Shown here: positions 8,299 through 15,933 of the stretch, in pieces
Layout: every line of letters starts with the position of its first letter
How positions within the stretch are numbered: the first letter of the stretch is position 1
Source of the DNA: Streptococcus ovuberis
GTDB lineage: Bacteria; Bacillota; Bacilli; Lactobacillales; Streptococcaceae
Direction: 5' to 3'
Assembly (NCBI RefSeq): GCF_012396585.1
Contig: NZ_JAAXPR010000015.1
Location: forward strand, 1 to 55,202
DNA length: 55,202 nucleotides
Notes under the pieces: model-generated
The model's database searches: none
Seen by the model: only the letters and a program-made list of their open reading frames with translations
What the model was told of the DNA's origin: nothing
Position numbers and translations under genes: made by a program

Positions 8299-9495
8299 AT
8301 GGCTAAATTAACTGTTAAAGATGTTGAGCTTAAGGGCAAAAAAGTCCTCGTTCGTGTGGACTTCAACGTGCCTTTGAAAGATGGCGTGATTACCAACGAC
8401 AACCGTATCACTGCGGCTCTTCCAACGATCAAGTATATCCTTGAGCAAGGCGGACGTGCCATCCTCTTCTCTCACCTTGGTCGTGTCAAAGAAGAAGCGG
8501 ACAAAGAAGGCAAATCACTGGCACCAGTTGCTAAGGCACTTGGTGAAAAATTGGGTCAAGAGGTTATCTTCCCAGGCGCTACTCGTGGTGAAGCCTTGGA
8601 AGCAGCTATCAATGCTTTAGAAGATGGTCAAGTGCTCTTGGTCGAAAACACTCGTTTTGAAGATGTGGACGGCAAGAAAGAGTCTAAAAACGATCCTGAA
8701 CTTGGTCAATACTGGGCATCCCTTGGCGATGGCATCTTTGTAAACGATGCTTTCGGTACAGCTCACCGTGCGCATGCTTCAAACGTTGGTATTTCTGCTA
8801 ACGTTGAGAAGGCTGTTGCTGGCTTCCTCTTGGAAAACGAAATTGCCTATATCCAAGAAGCGGTTGAAAGCCCAGTTCGTCCATTTGTCGCAATCCTTGG
8901 TGGTTCAAAAGTATCTGATAAGATCGGTGTGATTGAAAACTTGCTGGAAAAAGCAGACAAAGTCCTTATCGGTGGCGGTATGACCTACACCTTCTATAAG
9001 GCACAAGGCATTGAAATCGGTAATTCATTGGTTGAAGATGATAAACTTGATGTGGCGAAAGCACTCCTTGAGAAAGCTAACGGCAAACTCATCTTACCAG
9101 TTGACTCTAAGGAAGCTAATGCCTTTGCAGATTACGATGTTGTTCGTGATACAGAAGGCGAAGCTGTTTCAGAAGGTTTCCTTGGTCTTGACATCGGTCC
9201 TAAGTCTATCGCGAAATTTGAAGCAGAGCTTGAAGGTGCGAAAACAGTCGTTTGGAACGGTCCTATGGGTGTCTTTGAAAACCCTGACTTCCAAGCAGGG
9301 ACTATCGGTGTCATGGACGCTATCGTGAAGCAACCAGAAGTGAAATCCATCATCGGTGGTGGTGACTCAGCAGCAGCTGCTATCAACCTTGGCCGTGCAG
9401 ACAAGTTCTCATGGATCTCAACTGGCGGCGGTGCCTCAATGGAGCTTTTGGAAGGTAAAGTTCTTCCAGGTTTGTCAGCATTGACTGAAAAATAA
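8299..9495 (+). CDS. pgk: Phosphoglycerate kinase
   Basis: 398 residues, the usual length for bacterial Pgk. It makes ATP and 3-phosphoglycerate from 1,3-bisphosphoglycerate in glycolysis, in the cytoplasm. The N-terminal signature [13 protein letters not shown] and the C-terminal nucleotide site with IGGGDSAAA are present. Codon use is strongly biased to major codons, as expected for a highly expressed enzyme. It is monocistronic, with its own extended -10 promoter and a perfect 11-bp terminator hairpin right after the stop. A second, diverged copy of its last codons lies about 100 bases further on (see findings). Confidence 0.97.
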   Translation: MAKLTVKDVELKGKKVLVRVDFNVPLKDGVITNDNRITAALPTIKYILEQGGRAILFSHLGRVKEEADKEGKSLAPVAKALGEKLGQEVIFPGATRGEALEAAINALEDGQVLLVENTRFEDVDGKKESKNDPELGQYWASLGDGIFVNDAFGTAHRAHASNVGISANVEKAVAGFLLENEIAYIQEAVESPVRPFVAILGGSKVSDKIGVIENLLEKADKVLIGGGMTYTFYKAQGIEIGNSLVEDDKLDVAKALLEKANGKLILPVDSKEANAFADYDVVRDTEGEAVSEGFLGLDIGPKSIAKFEAELEGAKTVVWNGPMGVFENPDFQAGTIGVMDAIVKQPEVKSIIGGGDSAAAAINLGRADKFSWISTGGGASMELLEGKVLPGLSALTEK

Positions 9496-9515
9496 GCAAC
9501 CACATACTCGCGACG

Positions 9516-9542
9516 AAAAGAGCTGTGTAAACAGCTCTTTTC
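9516..9542 (+). terminator. pgk terminator
   Basis: AAAAGAGCTGT at 9516-9526 and its perfect complement ACAGCTCTTTT at 9531-9541, loop GTAA. Confidence 0.85.
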
Positions 9543-9602
9543 TAGTGCCATCCCTAGATGTTCTCTGATACGGAGTGAGGTTATAATATCAGGGTAGGTA
9601 AA

Positions 9603-9644
9603 GGTAAAGTGTTGCCTGGTCTTTCTGCTTTGACTGAAAAATAA
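9603..9644 (+). pseudogene. Second copy of the pgk 3' end
   Basis: GGTAAAGTGTTG... to TAA reads [17 protein letters not shown], identical in protein to the last 13 residues of the intact pgk 150 bases upstream. Several codons differ only in synonymous positions (gtt/gtg, ctt/ttg, cca/cct, tca/tct, gca/gct). It is an orphan gene end with its own terminator behind it. It is best explained by a past recombination that brought in a diverged pgk allele and left the old end in place. Confidence 0.75.
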
Positions 9645-9660
9645 TCTTGCACCCAAAAGA

Positions 9661-9692
9661 GGCTAGGACAAAAGTCCTAGTCCTTCCTTTTT
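9661..9692 (+). terminator. Terminator of the old pgk end
   Basis: CTAGGAC (9663-9669), loop AAAA, GTCCTAG (9674-9680), then a T-rich run. It follows the duplicated pgk end as the current terminator follows the intact gene. Confidence 0.7.
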
Positions 9693-9726
9693 TATTGTTC
9701 ACAAAGCAAGACGCAGTGGTTGGGAG

Positions 9727-9756
9727 CTTGGACAGCCTGGAGTTAGGCTGTCCAAG
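9727..9756. repeat. Perfect 12-bp inverted repeat
   Basis: CTTGGACAGCCT and AGGCTGTCCAAG separated by six bases, followed by TTTGTC. A strong hairpin, possibly a terminator in a region without genes. Confidence 0.7.
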
Positions 9757-9786
9757 TTTGTCTCCTAGAAATTGAAAAGAGACCAT

Positions 9787-9804
9787 ACTGGCTTTGCCAG
9801 TTTT
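9787..9804 (+). repeat. Small hairpin with T run
   Basis: ACTGGC-TTT-GCCAGT followed by TTT. Terminator-like in form. Confidence 0.5.
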
Positions 9805-9862
9805 AGTGTTACCTCTGCACAGGTCATTAGGCGCTTTAGCACCAATGAGCCATTGCTGAGTG

Positions 9863-9886
9863 CTTCAAGGCACTTGAGCCTTGAAG
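9863..9886. repeat. Perfect 9-bp inverted repeat
   Basis: CTTCAAGGC and GCCTTGAAG around ACTTGA. It directly precedes the tandem array. Confidence 0.6.
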
Positions 9887-9901
9887 GTAGGAAATCGTGA
9901 G

Positions 9902-10196
9902 TTGCAAAGCAAGTGTCAAAAAAGGTCCGGGGGACCTTTTTAATCGGGAAATAGAGCTTGCAAAGCAAGTGTCAAAAAAGGTCCGGGGGACCTTTTTAAT
10001 CGGGAAATAGAGCTTGCAAAGCAAGTATCAAAAAGGTCCGGGAGACCTTTTTAATCGGGAAATGGAGCTTGCAAAGCAAGTGTCAAAAAGGTCTGGGAGA
10101 CCTTTTTAATCGGGAAATGGAGCTTGCAAAGCAAGTGTCAAAAAGGTCTGGGAGACCTTTTTAATCGGGGAATGGAGCTTGCAAAGTAAGTGTCAA
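9902..10196. repeat. Tandem array, five 55-56 bp units plus a partial one, each with two hairpins
   Basis: Units start at 9902, 9958, 10014, 10069 and 10124, with a partial sixth from 10179. Each contains TTGCAAAGCAAG (a small CTTGC-AAA-GCAAG stem with the preceding bases) and a strong hairpin AAAAAGGTC...GACCTTTTT followed by AATCGGG. The hairpin has the A/T-flanked form of a bidirectional terminator. The first two units close the loop with a C-G pair, the third has a C-A mismatch, and the fourth and fifth have a T-A pair. No coding frame fits the region. Confidence 0.85.
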
Positions 10197-10342
10197 TCAC
10201 TGTCCAGTGGATTGTTTCAGCCCGAATCCTAAAATTTGGGGAGATGAGGGGAAATCGAATGCTAACGAATGACTGATTGAGTCCGACTCTCTTTCGTAAT
10301 TTGAATCTGGAAGATATCGAGGGAAAAGATTTATACCATTTC

Positions 10343-10371
10343 TTGATGAAAAGAAACAATGATGGTATACT
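10343..10371 (+). promoter_or_regulatory. Promoter upstream of the small membrane protein
   Basis: TTGATG at 10343-10348, 17-bp spacer, TATACT at 10366-10371 with extended TG. The start codon it serves is either ATG 10536, leaving a leader of about 160 bases, or an unproven short frame at 10376. Confidence 0.6.
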
Positions 10372-10535
10372 GTATATGAAAGGGGTTACAACAAAAACTT
10401 TTAGAGAATTGAAGCCCTGGTTATTTCTATATTTCCAAGTGTTAAGTCTAATCATAAAGCTCTTATATAGCCTAGCGAGTGACGGATTTTTGCTTTTACA
10501 TTTAGCTCATTGGACCATTTGTAGGAGGTTTGCAG

Positions 10536-10763
10536 ATGAAAAGGGGACTGTCTATCCTCTATTTTGGCTTAGGTGTTGTGCTATTAGCCGTTTTGGCCAT
10601 CTATGGAGAAGCGCCTTCGGTCAAGACTGCTGTTCGAGTGTTTTTGACACTTAGCCCGTTTGTAATCATGTGGACATCCTATCAAAAGGGAAAGCATAGC
10701 TTCCGGCTTTATAGCCTGCTAATCGTAATCTTTCTCTATTTTATAACGTTATTTTGGCTATAA
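10536..10763 (+). CDS. Small membrane protein, unknown
   Basis: 75 residues, starting MKRGLSILYFGLGVVLLAVL. Nearly all of it is three hydrophobic spans (about 5-26, 32-52 and 57-75) with positive residues between them, so it sits in the cytoplasmic membrane. TAGGAGG is five to ten bases upstream of ATG 10536; the TTG six bases earlier is less likely. No motif is recognised. A small membrane protein in this place near pgk and glnR is, as far as I recall, conserved in the S. suis group. Confidence 0.65.
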   Translation: MKRGLSILYFGLGVVLLAVLAIYGEAPSVKTAVRVFLTLSPFVIMWTSYQKGKHSFRLYSLLIVIFLYFITLFWL

Positions 10764-11059
10764 GGGTTTTGGCGGTAGGATTGTATTATCCATGAAAATC
10801 AGCTAACCTTGCAATAGGTATTTTCGTTTGCTTATTCTTACGGTGCTCTAGGCTTGATGAGGGGTTGACTGATTCTTCCAGAAGGTGGGTTTCAATGATA
10901 AGAGACGTATTCTAACTATCTTATTTCTTGCTTATTTTTTAGGGCGTCAGGTTATTTCTGATAGAATATGATATGTTATTTGAGTGATTCTAGGTCTTAT
11001 TAAAAATAGGGTCTGATGTGTTGATTATTCAGCTCTGCTATGAAACAGTGAGGTTTTTG

Positions 11060-11950
11060 ATGGGAAAGCGAATAGGTTTGGCCTTGATTGGTCTGATGGC
11101 TATTTTAACTTGTGTGGTACTTGTTATTCGATGGAATCAGTCGAGTCTTGGGGAAAATCGTGATCAGACGAGCTCCGTCTACATGACGAAGGATCAGCGC
11201 AGTGAGGCAGAGAAGGCTACCTCTCCTGGAGCTACAGTGAAAGGAAATGAGTCTGTTTCAACAACTGAAAAGGTTGTCGAAAATCCTCCGATACCAGATG
11301 AAGTGGCGGAAAAATGGCTGATTCATTCAGATAAACCTGCGGAAGGTTCACCTGATACCAATCTTGTATCTGGAACCAAGCACCCTAGCGGTGGGACGCG
11401 GTATCTTCTGGAGGTTTCTCAGCAGGTCCAGAGGGCTTGGAATACTTGTGCACCGACAGCGGTCAGCATGATGCTGTCTTCGAGGGGGATATCGGTGTCC
11501 CAGGAACAATTGGCTAGCGAAATGGGAACCGATGAAGACTTTGGGACCCATAATGCTGATGCGATCCGCATTCTCAACAAACACCTCTTCGGCTACGAGA
11601 CGCCGACAGGCAATCAGGCGGGCTACCGCTTGGCAACGGTGACAGATGCTTCCAGCCAGTCTCAGGACATGAAACTCTTTAAAGAACGCCTGGTGCAAAA
11701 TATCAAGGACGGCTACCCGATGTACTATACTATTGATAATAGTGTTATGTATCCTGGTAAATCTGGTGAGCACAATTTGATTGGAATCGGCTATGTAGCG
11801 ACGCCTGATGGAAAGGATGTGTCTCATATTTACTACATTGATCCGTCTTATACGGCTCAGGACCCGACCTATGGCGGTCTGAAAATCGTCACGCCTGAGG
11901 AGTTGCTCAGAGCCATGGTCCCTTGCATTGAGCCAAACTATGGTTGGTAA
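11060..11950 (+). CDS. Membrane-anchored C39-like cysteine peptidase
   Basis: 296 residues. An N-terminal signal anchor (about 4-25) is followed by a loose linker (26-110) and a papain-like domain from about 113. The triad of the C39-like family is visible: C130 in NTCAPTA, H238 in GEHNLIG and D261 in YIDPSY. True C39 peptidases are fused to bacteriocin exporters. This one stands alone outside the membrane and has no bacteriocin gene beside it, so a cell-wall or host-protein substrate is as likely. Start ATG 11060 is chosen from the weak GTGAGG site; a GTG 42 bases earlier would extend it. A terminator follows. Confidence 0.72.
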   Translation: MGKRIGLALIGLMAILTCVVLVIRWNQSSLGENRDQTSSVYMTKDQRSEAEKATSPGATVKGNESVSTTEKVVENPPIPDEVAEKWLIHSDKPAEGSPDTNLVSGTKHPSGGTRYLLEVSQQVQRAWNTCAPTAVSMMLSSRGISVSQEQLASEMGTDEDFGTHNADAIRILNKHLFGYETPTGNQAGYRLATVTDASSQSQDMKLFKERLVQNIKDGYPMYYTIDNSVMYPGKSGEHNLIGIGYVATPDGKDVSHIYYIDPSYTAQDPTYGGLKIVTPEELLRAMVPCIEPNYGW

Positions 11951-12026
11951 ATGATCTAGGTGACCTTATAATCGTTTAGGATTAGGCAGATTGCTGTCTG
12001 TAGTTGAAAGAATTTTTTAAACAATC

Positions 12027-12050
12027 AAGGAGGTCACGAGGCCTCCTTTT
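12027..12050 (+). terminator. Terminator
   Basis: AAGGAGG (12027-12033) and CCTCCTTTT (12042-12050), after the C39-like gene. Confidence 0.6.
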
Positions 12051-12134
12051 GGTCTTCATTTTTCGTTTAGAGGTGTTGTCGTGAGTTTCCATTTGCCTTG
12101 TAAGATGATATAATAGGCATACTAGGAGGCTAGT

Positions 12135-12653
12135 ATGAAATTAAAAATCGATTGGCGGCAACTCAGACCAGGGATGCGCGTGATCAAATCAGGTTTGGCT
12201 GTATTTCTGACACTCTTGCTTTTTAAGTTGTTCGATTGGGAAGGGATGCAGATTGCAGCCTTGTCAGCTGTTTTTAGCCTGAGGGAAGATTTTGATAGCA
12301 GTGTGCATTTTGGATTCTCCAGAATCTATGGAAACGCTGTTGGGGGCGCCTATGCCTTTGTCTTCTTTCTCTTGGAAATGGCAGTCGGTGAAAGTTTTTG
12401 GGTCACTCTTGTTCTGGTGCCTATCTTGACGATGTTGACGATTTCCACGAATGTCGCCATGGACAATAAAGCGGGTGTCATCGGTGGGGTATCGGCTTTT
12501 CTGATCATTACCTTATCTGTGCCTTCGGGGAACCGTTTGGTGTACGCTTTAATTCGAGTTGCAGAAACCTTTATCGGCGTTTTTATTGCTGTTTTAATCA
12601 ATTCGGAATGGAAAAATCTTTCAAGTGTTTCAAAATATCTAAGAAAGAAATAG
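12135..12653 (+). CDS. FUSC / aromatic acid exporter family membrane protein
   Basis: 172 residues with about five membrane spans. KSGLAVFLTLLLFK and the following LSAVFSLREDFDSSVHFGFS and RIYGNAVGGA match the start of the ArAE/FUSC family (compare RxxGTxxGG). Only the membrane half is present; longer members add a cytosolic half. AGGAGG at 12124-12129, ATG 12135 and an extended TGATATAAT box at 12106-12114 give a clear start. It lies directly upstream of glnR but in a separate unit, because the GlnR promoter begins after its stop. Transport role inferred only from the family. Confidence 0.7.
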   Translation: MKLKIDWRQLRPGMRVIKSGLAVFLTLLLFKLFDWEGMQIAALSAVFSLREDFDSSVHFGFSRIYGNAVGGAYAFVFFLLEMAVGESFWVTLVLVPILTMLTISTNVAMDNKAGVIGGVSAFLIITLSVPSGNRLVYALIRVAETFIGVFIAVLINSEWKNLSSVSKYLRKK

Positions 12654-12656
12654 CTG

Positions 12657-12673
12657 TGTCATATTTTCTAACA
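12657..12673. promoter_or_regulatory. GlnR box
   Basis: TGTCA-N7-TAACA, an exact fit to the GlnR/TnrA consensus TGTNA-N7-TNACA, eight bases before the -35 of the glnR promoter. This supports autoregulation of glnRA by GlnR with feedback-inhibited glutamine synthetase. Confidence 0.85.
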
Positions 12674-12680
12674 TGATTAC

Positions 12681-12709
12681 TTGACGAAAATCTTTTTACC
12701 GCTTATAAT
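12681..12709 (+). promoter_or_regulatory. glnRA promoter
   Basis: TTGACG at 12681-12686, 17 bp, TATAAT at 12704-12709. The GlnR box is just upstream. Confidence 0.85.
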
Positions 12710-12728
12710 AGACAGAGAGGAGTAAACT

Positions 12729-13091
12729 GTGAAGGAAAAGGAACTACGCCGCAACCTGCCGGTTTTCCCAATAGGGAGTGTCATGAAACTAACGGATTTG
12801 ACCGCTAGGCAGATTCGCTACTATGAAGACCAAGGACTGATTTCCCCTGAGCGGAATGAGGGGAATCGTCGCATGTATTCGCTCAATGATATGGACCACC
12901 TCTTGGAGATAAAAGACTACCTATCAGAAGGGCTCAACATTGCGGCGATCAAGCGTCGACTGGAAGAGCGAGCTGCGAAGAAACGTCAAGCGCTGTCAGA
13001 CAGTGAAGTGCGGCAACTTCTCCAAAAGGAAATCTCCCAGCAAAGTCGTTTTACCACCTCGGCCACTCCCTTTGGTGGATTTGGCCGTTAA
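12729..13091 (+). CDS. glnR: Nitrogen regulator GlnR (MerR family)
   Basis: 120 residues with an N-terminal MerR-type winged helix: [20 protein letters not shown], then [20 protein letters not shown]. The C-terminal tail ([15 protein letters not shown]) is short and is the part that in the family senses glutamine synthetase. It represses glnRA and other ammonium and glutamine uptake genes when nitrogen is plentiful. The start is GTG 12729 behind GAGAGGAG. glnA follows after 23 bases. Confidence 0.93.
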   Translation: MKEKELRRNLPVFPIGSVMKLTDLTARQIRYYEDQGLISPERNEGNRRMYSLNDMDHLLEIKDYLSEGLNIAAIKRRLEERAAKKRQALSDSEVRQLLQKEISQQSRFTTSATPFGGFGR

Positions 13092-13114
13092 ATCATTTGA
13101 AAAAGGAGCATGTC

Positions 13115-14464
13115 ATGCCAACAGTCACTGTAACCGATATTCGTCGTGAAATTGAGGAGAAAAATGTGACCTTTCTCCGTTTGATGTTTACGGATATTTT
13201 AGGGACTTTAAAAAATGTAGAAATTCCTGCAACGCCAGAACAAATCGAAAAGATTTTGACCAACAAGGTCATGTTTGATGGCTCATCTATTGAAGGTTTT
13301 GTGCGTATTAACGAATCTGATATGTATTTGTATCCAGATTTGGATACTTGGACGGTTTTCCCTTGGGGAGATGAAAATGGCAGTGTTGGTGGCTTGATTT
13401 GTGACGTTTATACTGCAGAAGGCTCTCCGTTTGCTGGAGATCCTCGTGGTAATCTCAAGAAGGCCCTTCGACACATGGAGGAGATGGGTTTTAGTTCCTT
13501 TAATCTTGGACCTGAACCAGAATTCTTCCTTTTCAAAATGGACAAGGATGGGAATCCTACCCTTGAAGTGAATGATAAGGGTGGCTATTTTGACTTAGCA
13601 CCCACTGATCTTGCAGACAATACCCGTCGGGAAATTGTCAATGTGTTGACCCAAATGGGCTTTGAGGTAGAGGCGTCTCACCACGAATGTGCGGTCGGTC
13701 AGCATGAGATTGACTTTAAATACGATGATGTCTTGAGGGCTTGTGACAAGATTCAGATTTTTAAGTTGGTCGTTAAGACGATCGCTCGGAAGCATGGCTT
13801 ATATGCTACCTTTATGGCTAAGCCCAAATATGGTATCGCTGGCTCAGGGATGCACTGCAACATGTCCCTTTTTGACCAAGACGGAAACAATGCTTTTTAT
13901 GATCCTGAAGATCAGCGTGGCATGGATTTATCAAGGACTGCCTATCAGTTTTTAGCTGGGTTGATCAATCACGCTTATGCTTATACAGCAGTCACTAATC
14001 CAACGGTCAATTCTTATAAGCGTTTGGTGCCAGGATTTGAGGCCCCTGTTTATGTAGCTTGGGCAGGTAGAAATCGCTCGCCGTTGGTACGCGTGCCTGC
14101 TTCACGTGGGCAGAGCACTCGTCTGGAATTGCGGTCTGTTGATCCGACGGCTAATCCGTACTTGGCAATGGCGGTGCTCTTGGAAGTTGGCCTTAACGGC
14201 ATTGAAAATCAATTAGAAGCTCCTGCTCCTATTGAATCTAATATTTACGCTATGACGGAGGAAGAGCGCAAGGCAGCTGGAATTACTGATTTACCATCTA
14301 CCCTCCATAATGCCATTAAAGGTCTCCGTAAGGATGAAGTGGTTAGGGCGGCTCTTGGAGAACACATTTACACGAACTTTGTTGAAGCGAAAAAGATTGA
14401 ATGGGCCAGCTACGCTACCTATGTTTCTCAGTGGGAGATTGATAACTATCTAGATCTTTATTAA
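13115..14464 (+). CDS. glnA: Glutamine synthetase type I
   Basis: 449 residues, starting [20 protein letters not shown]. It makes glutamine from glutamate, ammonia and ATP as a dodecamer. Visible signatures are [10 protein letters not shown], the metal and glutamate site [11 protein letters not shown], the ATP site [31 protein letters not shown], and NRSPLVRVP...[17 protein letters not shown]. It is the feedback-inhibited GSI-alpha form that pairs with GlnR. ATG 13115 lies behind AAAAGGAGC. An upstream in-frame start would overlap that ribosome site. A terminator follows directly. Confidence 0.97.
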   Translation: MPTVTVTDIRREIEEKNVTFLRLMFTDILGTLKNVEIPATPEQIEKILTNKVMFDGSSIEGFVRINESDMYLYPDLDTWTVFPWGDENGSVGGLICDVYTAEGSPFAGDPRGNLKKALRHMEEMGFSSFNLGPEPEFFLFKMDKDGNPTLEVNDKGGYFDLAPTDLADNTRREIVNVLTQMGFEVEASHHECAVGQHEIDFKYDDVLRACDKIQIFKLVVKTIARKHGLYATFMAKPKYGIAGSGMHCNMSLFDQDGNNAFYDPEDQRGMDLSRTAYQFLAGLINHAYAYTAVTNPTVNSYKRLVPGFEAPVYVAWAGRNRSPLVRVPASRGQSTRLELRSVDPTANPYLAMAVLLEVGLNGIENQLEAPAPIESNIYAMTEEERKAAGITDLPSTLHNAIKGLRKDEVVRAALGEHIYTNFVEAKKIEWASYATYVSQWEIDNYLDLY

Positions 14465-14471
14465 TCTATTT

Positions 14472-14501
14472 AAAAAATGGGCCTCAACGGGTCCATTTTT
14501 T
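14472..14501 (+). terminator. glnRA terminator
   Basis: AAAAAATGG and CCATTTTTT arms with inner GCC/GGT pairs around tcaac. Confidence 0.75.
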
Positions 14502-14542
14502 ACTCTTAAGGAATCAGCGGTTTTCGCTGAAATCAACCACAT

Positions 14543-15013
14543 TTAGTCCAAGATTTCTTCCATTTGTGTTTGTTGGGGAGTTAGGCCAAGTTTGCGGTAA
14601 AAATCAGTAGCTGTCTGGTTAGCGTTCCAGACGTTGAGGGTGAGGTTGTAACAGTTTTGGGACTTGGCATAGTCTTTGGCAAAGCAATAGAACTTTCTAC
14701 CAATTCCTAGACCACGTGCTTGTTCGGAGACACATAGATCTTCAATAAAACAACTTTTGACAGGTTTTCGGACAGGATGGCTAGGCGTACGGATTTCTAA
14801 GAAGAGGTGGCCTAAAACCTTGCCTTGATGATCCTCGTAGACAAAGATCGGTTTGTCGGGCTGTTCTAGTAAGGCTAACAGTTCTTGATGCGTAAATTTG
14901 GTTCCCTGGCTTTCGAAAAGATCAGGCCTTGCCTGGTGATGTACCTTTAAAATCTGGTCAAGCAAGCTTAGAATGTCAGGAATATCGCTGGGCGATGCTG
15001 GGCGAATAGGCAT
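14543..15013 (-). CDS. GNAT-family N-acetyltransferase
   Basis: 156 residues, starting MPIRPASPSDIPDILSLLDQ. The acetyl-CoA motif A is visible as CVSEQARGLGIGRKFYCFAK (about 103-122), and the C-terminal LNVWNANQTATDFYRKLGL is typical of the fold. Substrate unknown. The start is 15013 behind AAGGAG. It lies ten bases downstream of treR on the same strand, so it is probably cotranscribed with the trehalose repressor without a clear functional link. Confidence 0.8.
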   Translation of the reverse strand: MPIRPASPSDIPDILSLLDQILKVHHQARPDLFESQGTKFTHQELLALLEQPDKPIFVYEDHQGKVLGHLFLEIRTPSHPVRKPVKSCFIEDLCVSEQARGLGIGRKFYCFAKDYAKSQNCYNLTLNVWNANQTATDFYRKLGLTPQQTQMEEILD

Positions 15014-15023
15014 GAGGTTCTCC

Positions 15024-15737
15024 TTAAAGACTGTGTTTACGTCTGGCAAACTCTACAAATTTAAATTTGTCCAGTTTGTGTCGGCTTTCGGTATATTGGA
15101 ATTGCTGGGCGTTGCTCAGATAGACCCGAGAACGGATCAGAACTAAAAAATCATCCTTAGTCTGCATGAGGTTTTTTTCCTCTGCACTGGTTGGTTCCAC
15201 CGTGATTTCTTTCTGAGCGTAGGAAATATCGAGGTGGAGCTGGTCTTCTAAGTAGGAATAGATCGATTTTCGGGCAATGTCTTCGGTCAAATGAGGAACC
15301 AATTCTTCTGCCAGGTAATCTATATCTAGGACAGCAATCTTATTATTGATACTTCTTGTACGGACAACTTTCCATGCTTTTGAATGACGTTCAAATCCTG
15401 TTAGCAGGGCTAAATTACTGTCGACAGTAATCAAATCTAGAGAAAGGACCTGGGTGATGGATTGTAAGCCGTGTGTTTGGACTAATTCTTGGTAGGAGGT
15501 TAGACCAGATACGGGAAAGTCAACCTGTTCTTGTTTGATGACCAGTGAGCCACGGCCTTGAATTTTCTGGATCAGTCCTGTGTCTGTCAAAAGTGCTAAG
15601 GCTTTACGAACCGTGTCTCGACTGACCCCGTAGGCGTCTTGTAGCTCTTGTTCAGTTGGCAGAAGTTGGTCAGAAGGATAGACTTCGTTTTTTATTTTGT
15701 CTTTTAAATCATTGAAAATCTCTTGATATTTTTTCAT
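15024..15737 (-). CDS. treR: Trehalose operon repressor TreR (GntR family)
   Basis: 237 residues. The N-terminal winged helix (MKKYQEIFNDLKDKIKNEVY to YGVSRDTVRKALALLTDTGL) is followed by a UTRA domain that in TreR binds trehalose-6-phosphate. It diverges from treB, and both genes carry a matching operator (TTTGCCGTACAA and TTGTTCGTACAA) just behind their -10 boxes. That indicates repression of the transporter and of itself until trehalose-6-phosphate accumulates. Confidence 0.92.
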   Translation of the reverse strand: MKKYQEIFNDLKDKIKNEVYPSDQLLPTEQELQDAYGVSRDTVRKALALLTDTGLIQKIQGRGSLVIKQEQVDFPVSGLTSYQELVQTHGLQSITQVLSLDLITVDSNLALLTGFERHSKAWKVVRTRSINNKIAVLDIDYLAEELVPHLTEDIARKSIYSYLEDQLHLDISYAQKEITVEPTSAEEKNLMQTKDDFLVLIRSRVYLSNAQQFQYTESRHKLDKFKFVEFARRKHSL

Positions 15738-15760
15738 AAATCTCTTTCATAAGTAGGGTA

Positions 15761-15772
15761 TTTGCCGTACAA
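15761..15772. promoter_or_regulatory. TreR operator 2 (treR side)
   Basis: TTTGCCGTACAA, matching the core of the perfect operator at 15866-15885 except in the left half. It sits just after the treR -10 box. Confidence 0.6.
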
Positions 15773-15780
15773 TTAAGCTT

Positions 15781-15809
15781 ATTATACCAAAAATAATTTT
15801 TTTTGACAT
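15781..15809 (-). promoter_or_regulatory. treR promoter
   Basis: On the minus strand ATGTCA (15809-15804), 17 bp, TATAAT (15786-15781) with extended TGG. Confidence 0.65.
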
Positions 15810-15826
15810 TTTTTAAGCAAAAAGTA

Positions 15827-15855
15827 TTGCAATCTGTTACGGAATCGGTTACAAT
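15827..15855 (+). promoter_or_regulatory. treB promoter
   Basis: TTGCAA at 15827-15832, 17 bp, TACAAT at 15850-15855. Confidence 0.65.
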
Positions 15856-15865
15856 ACAACCATAA

Positions 15866-15885
15866 AAATTTGTTCGTACAAATTT
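15866..15885. promoter_or_regulatory. TreR operator 1 (treB side)
   Basis: Perfect 8-4-8 palindrome AAATTTGT-tcgt-ACAAATTT placed at about +4 to +23 of the treB promoter. Confidence 0.8.
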
Positions 15886-15892
15886 AAAATTC

Positions 15893-15922
15893 AAAAGGGA
15901 GGAAGTCGTCTTAGGATGACTT
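15893..15922 (+). promoter_or_regulatory. treB ribosome site followed by a hairpin
   Basis: AAAAGGGAGG (15893-15902) is the only strong ribosome site, but it is 31 bases from ATG 15934. Between them AAGTCGTC (15903-15910) pairs with GATGACTT (15915-15922), one G-U, loop TTAG. Folding would bring the site to 11 bases from the start codon. Confidence 0.55.
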
Positions 15923-15933
15923 GACAGATTCAA

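Noticed and set aside
9132..9656. 174-codon minus-strand ORF across the pgk end
   Set aside because: Antisense shadow of pgk with strong codon bias. It also spans the pgk terminator.
9902..10196. Tandem array as a CRISPR
   Set aside because: Units are contiguous near-identical copies with no unique spacers, and no cas genes are near.
9589..10455. Several minus-strand ORFs in the hairpin array (65-105 codons, near-identical starts)
   Set aside because: They repeat because the DNA repeats, are rich in terminator hairpins, and show no coding signs.
10376..10654. Frame starting at ATG 10376, four bases after TATACT (possible fourth leaderless gene)
   Set aside because: The -10 to ATG distance is 10, not 12 as in the other three. 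The frame overlaps the better supported small membrane protein, and its second half looks like a shadow.
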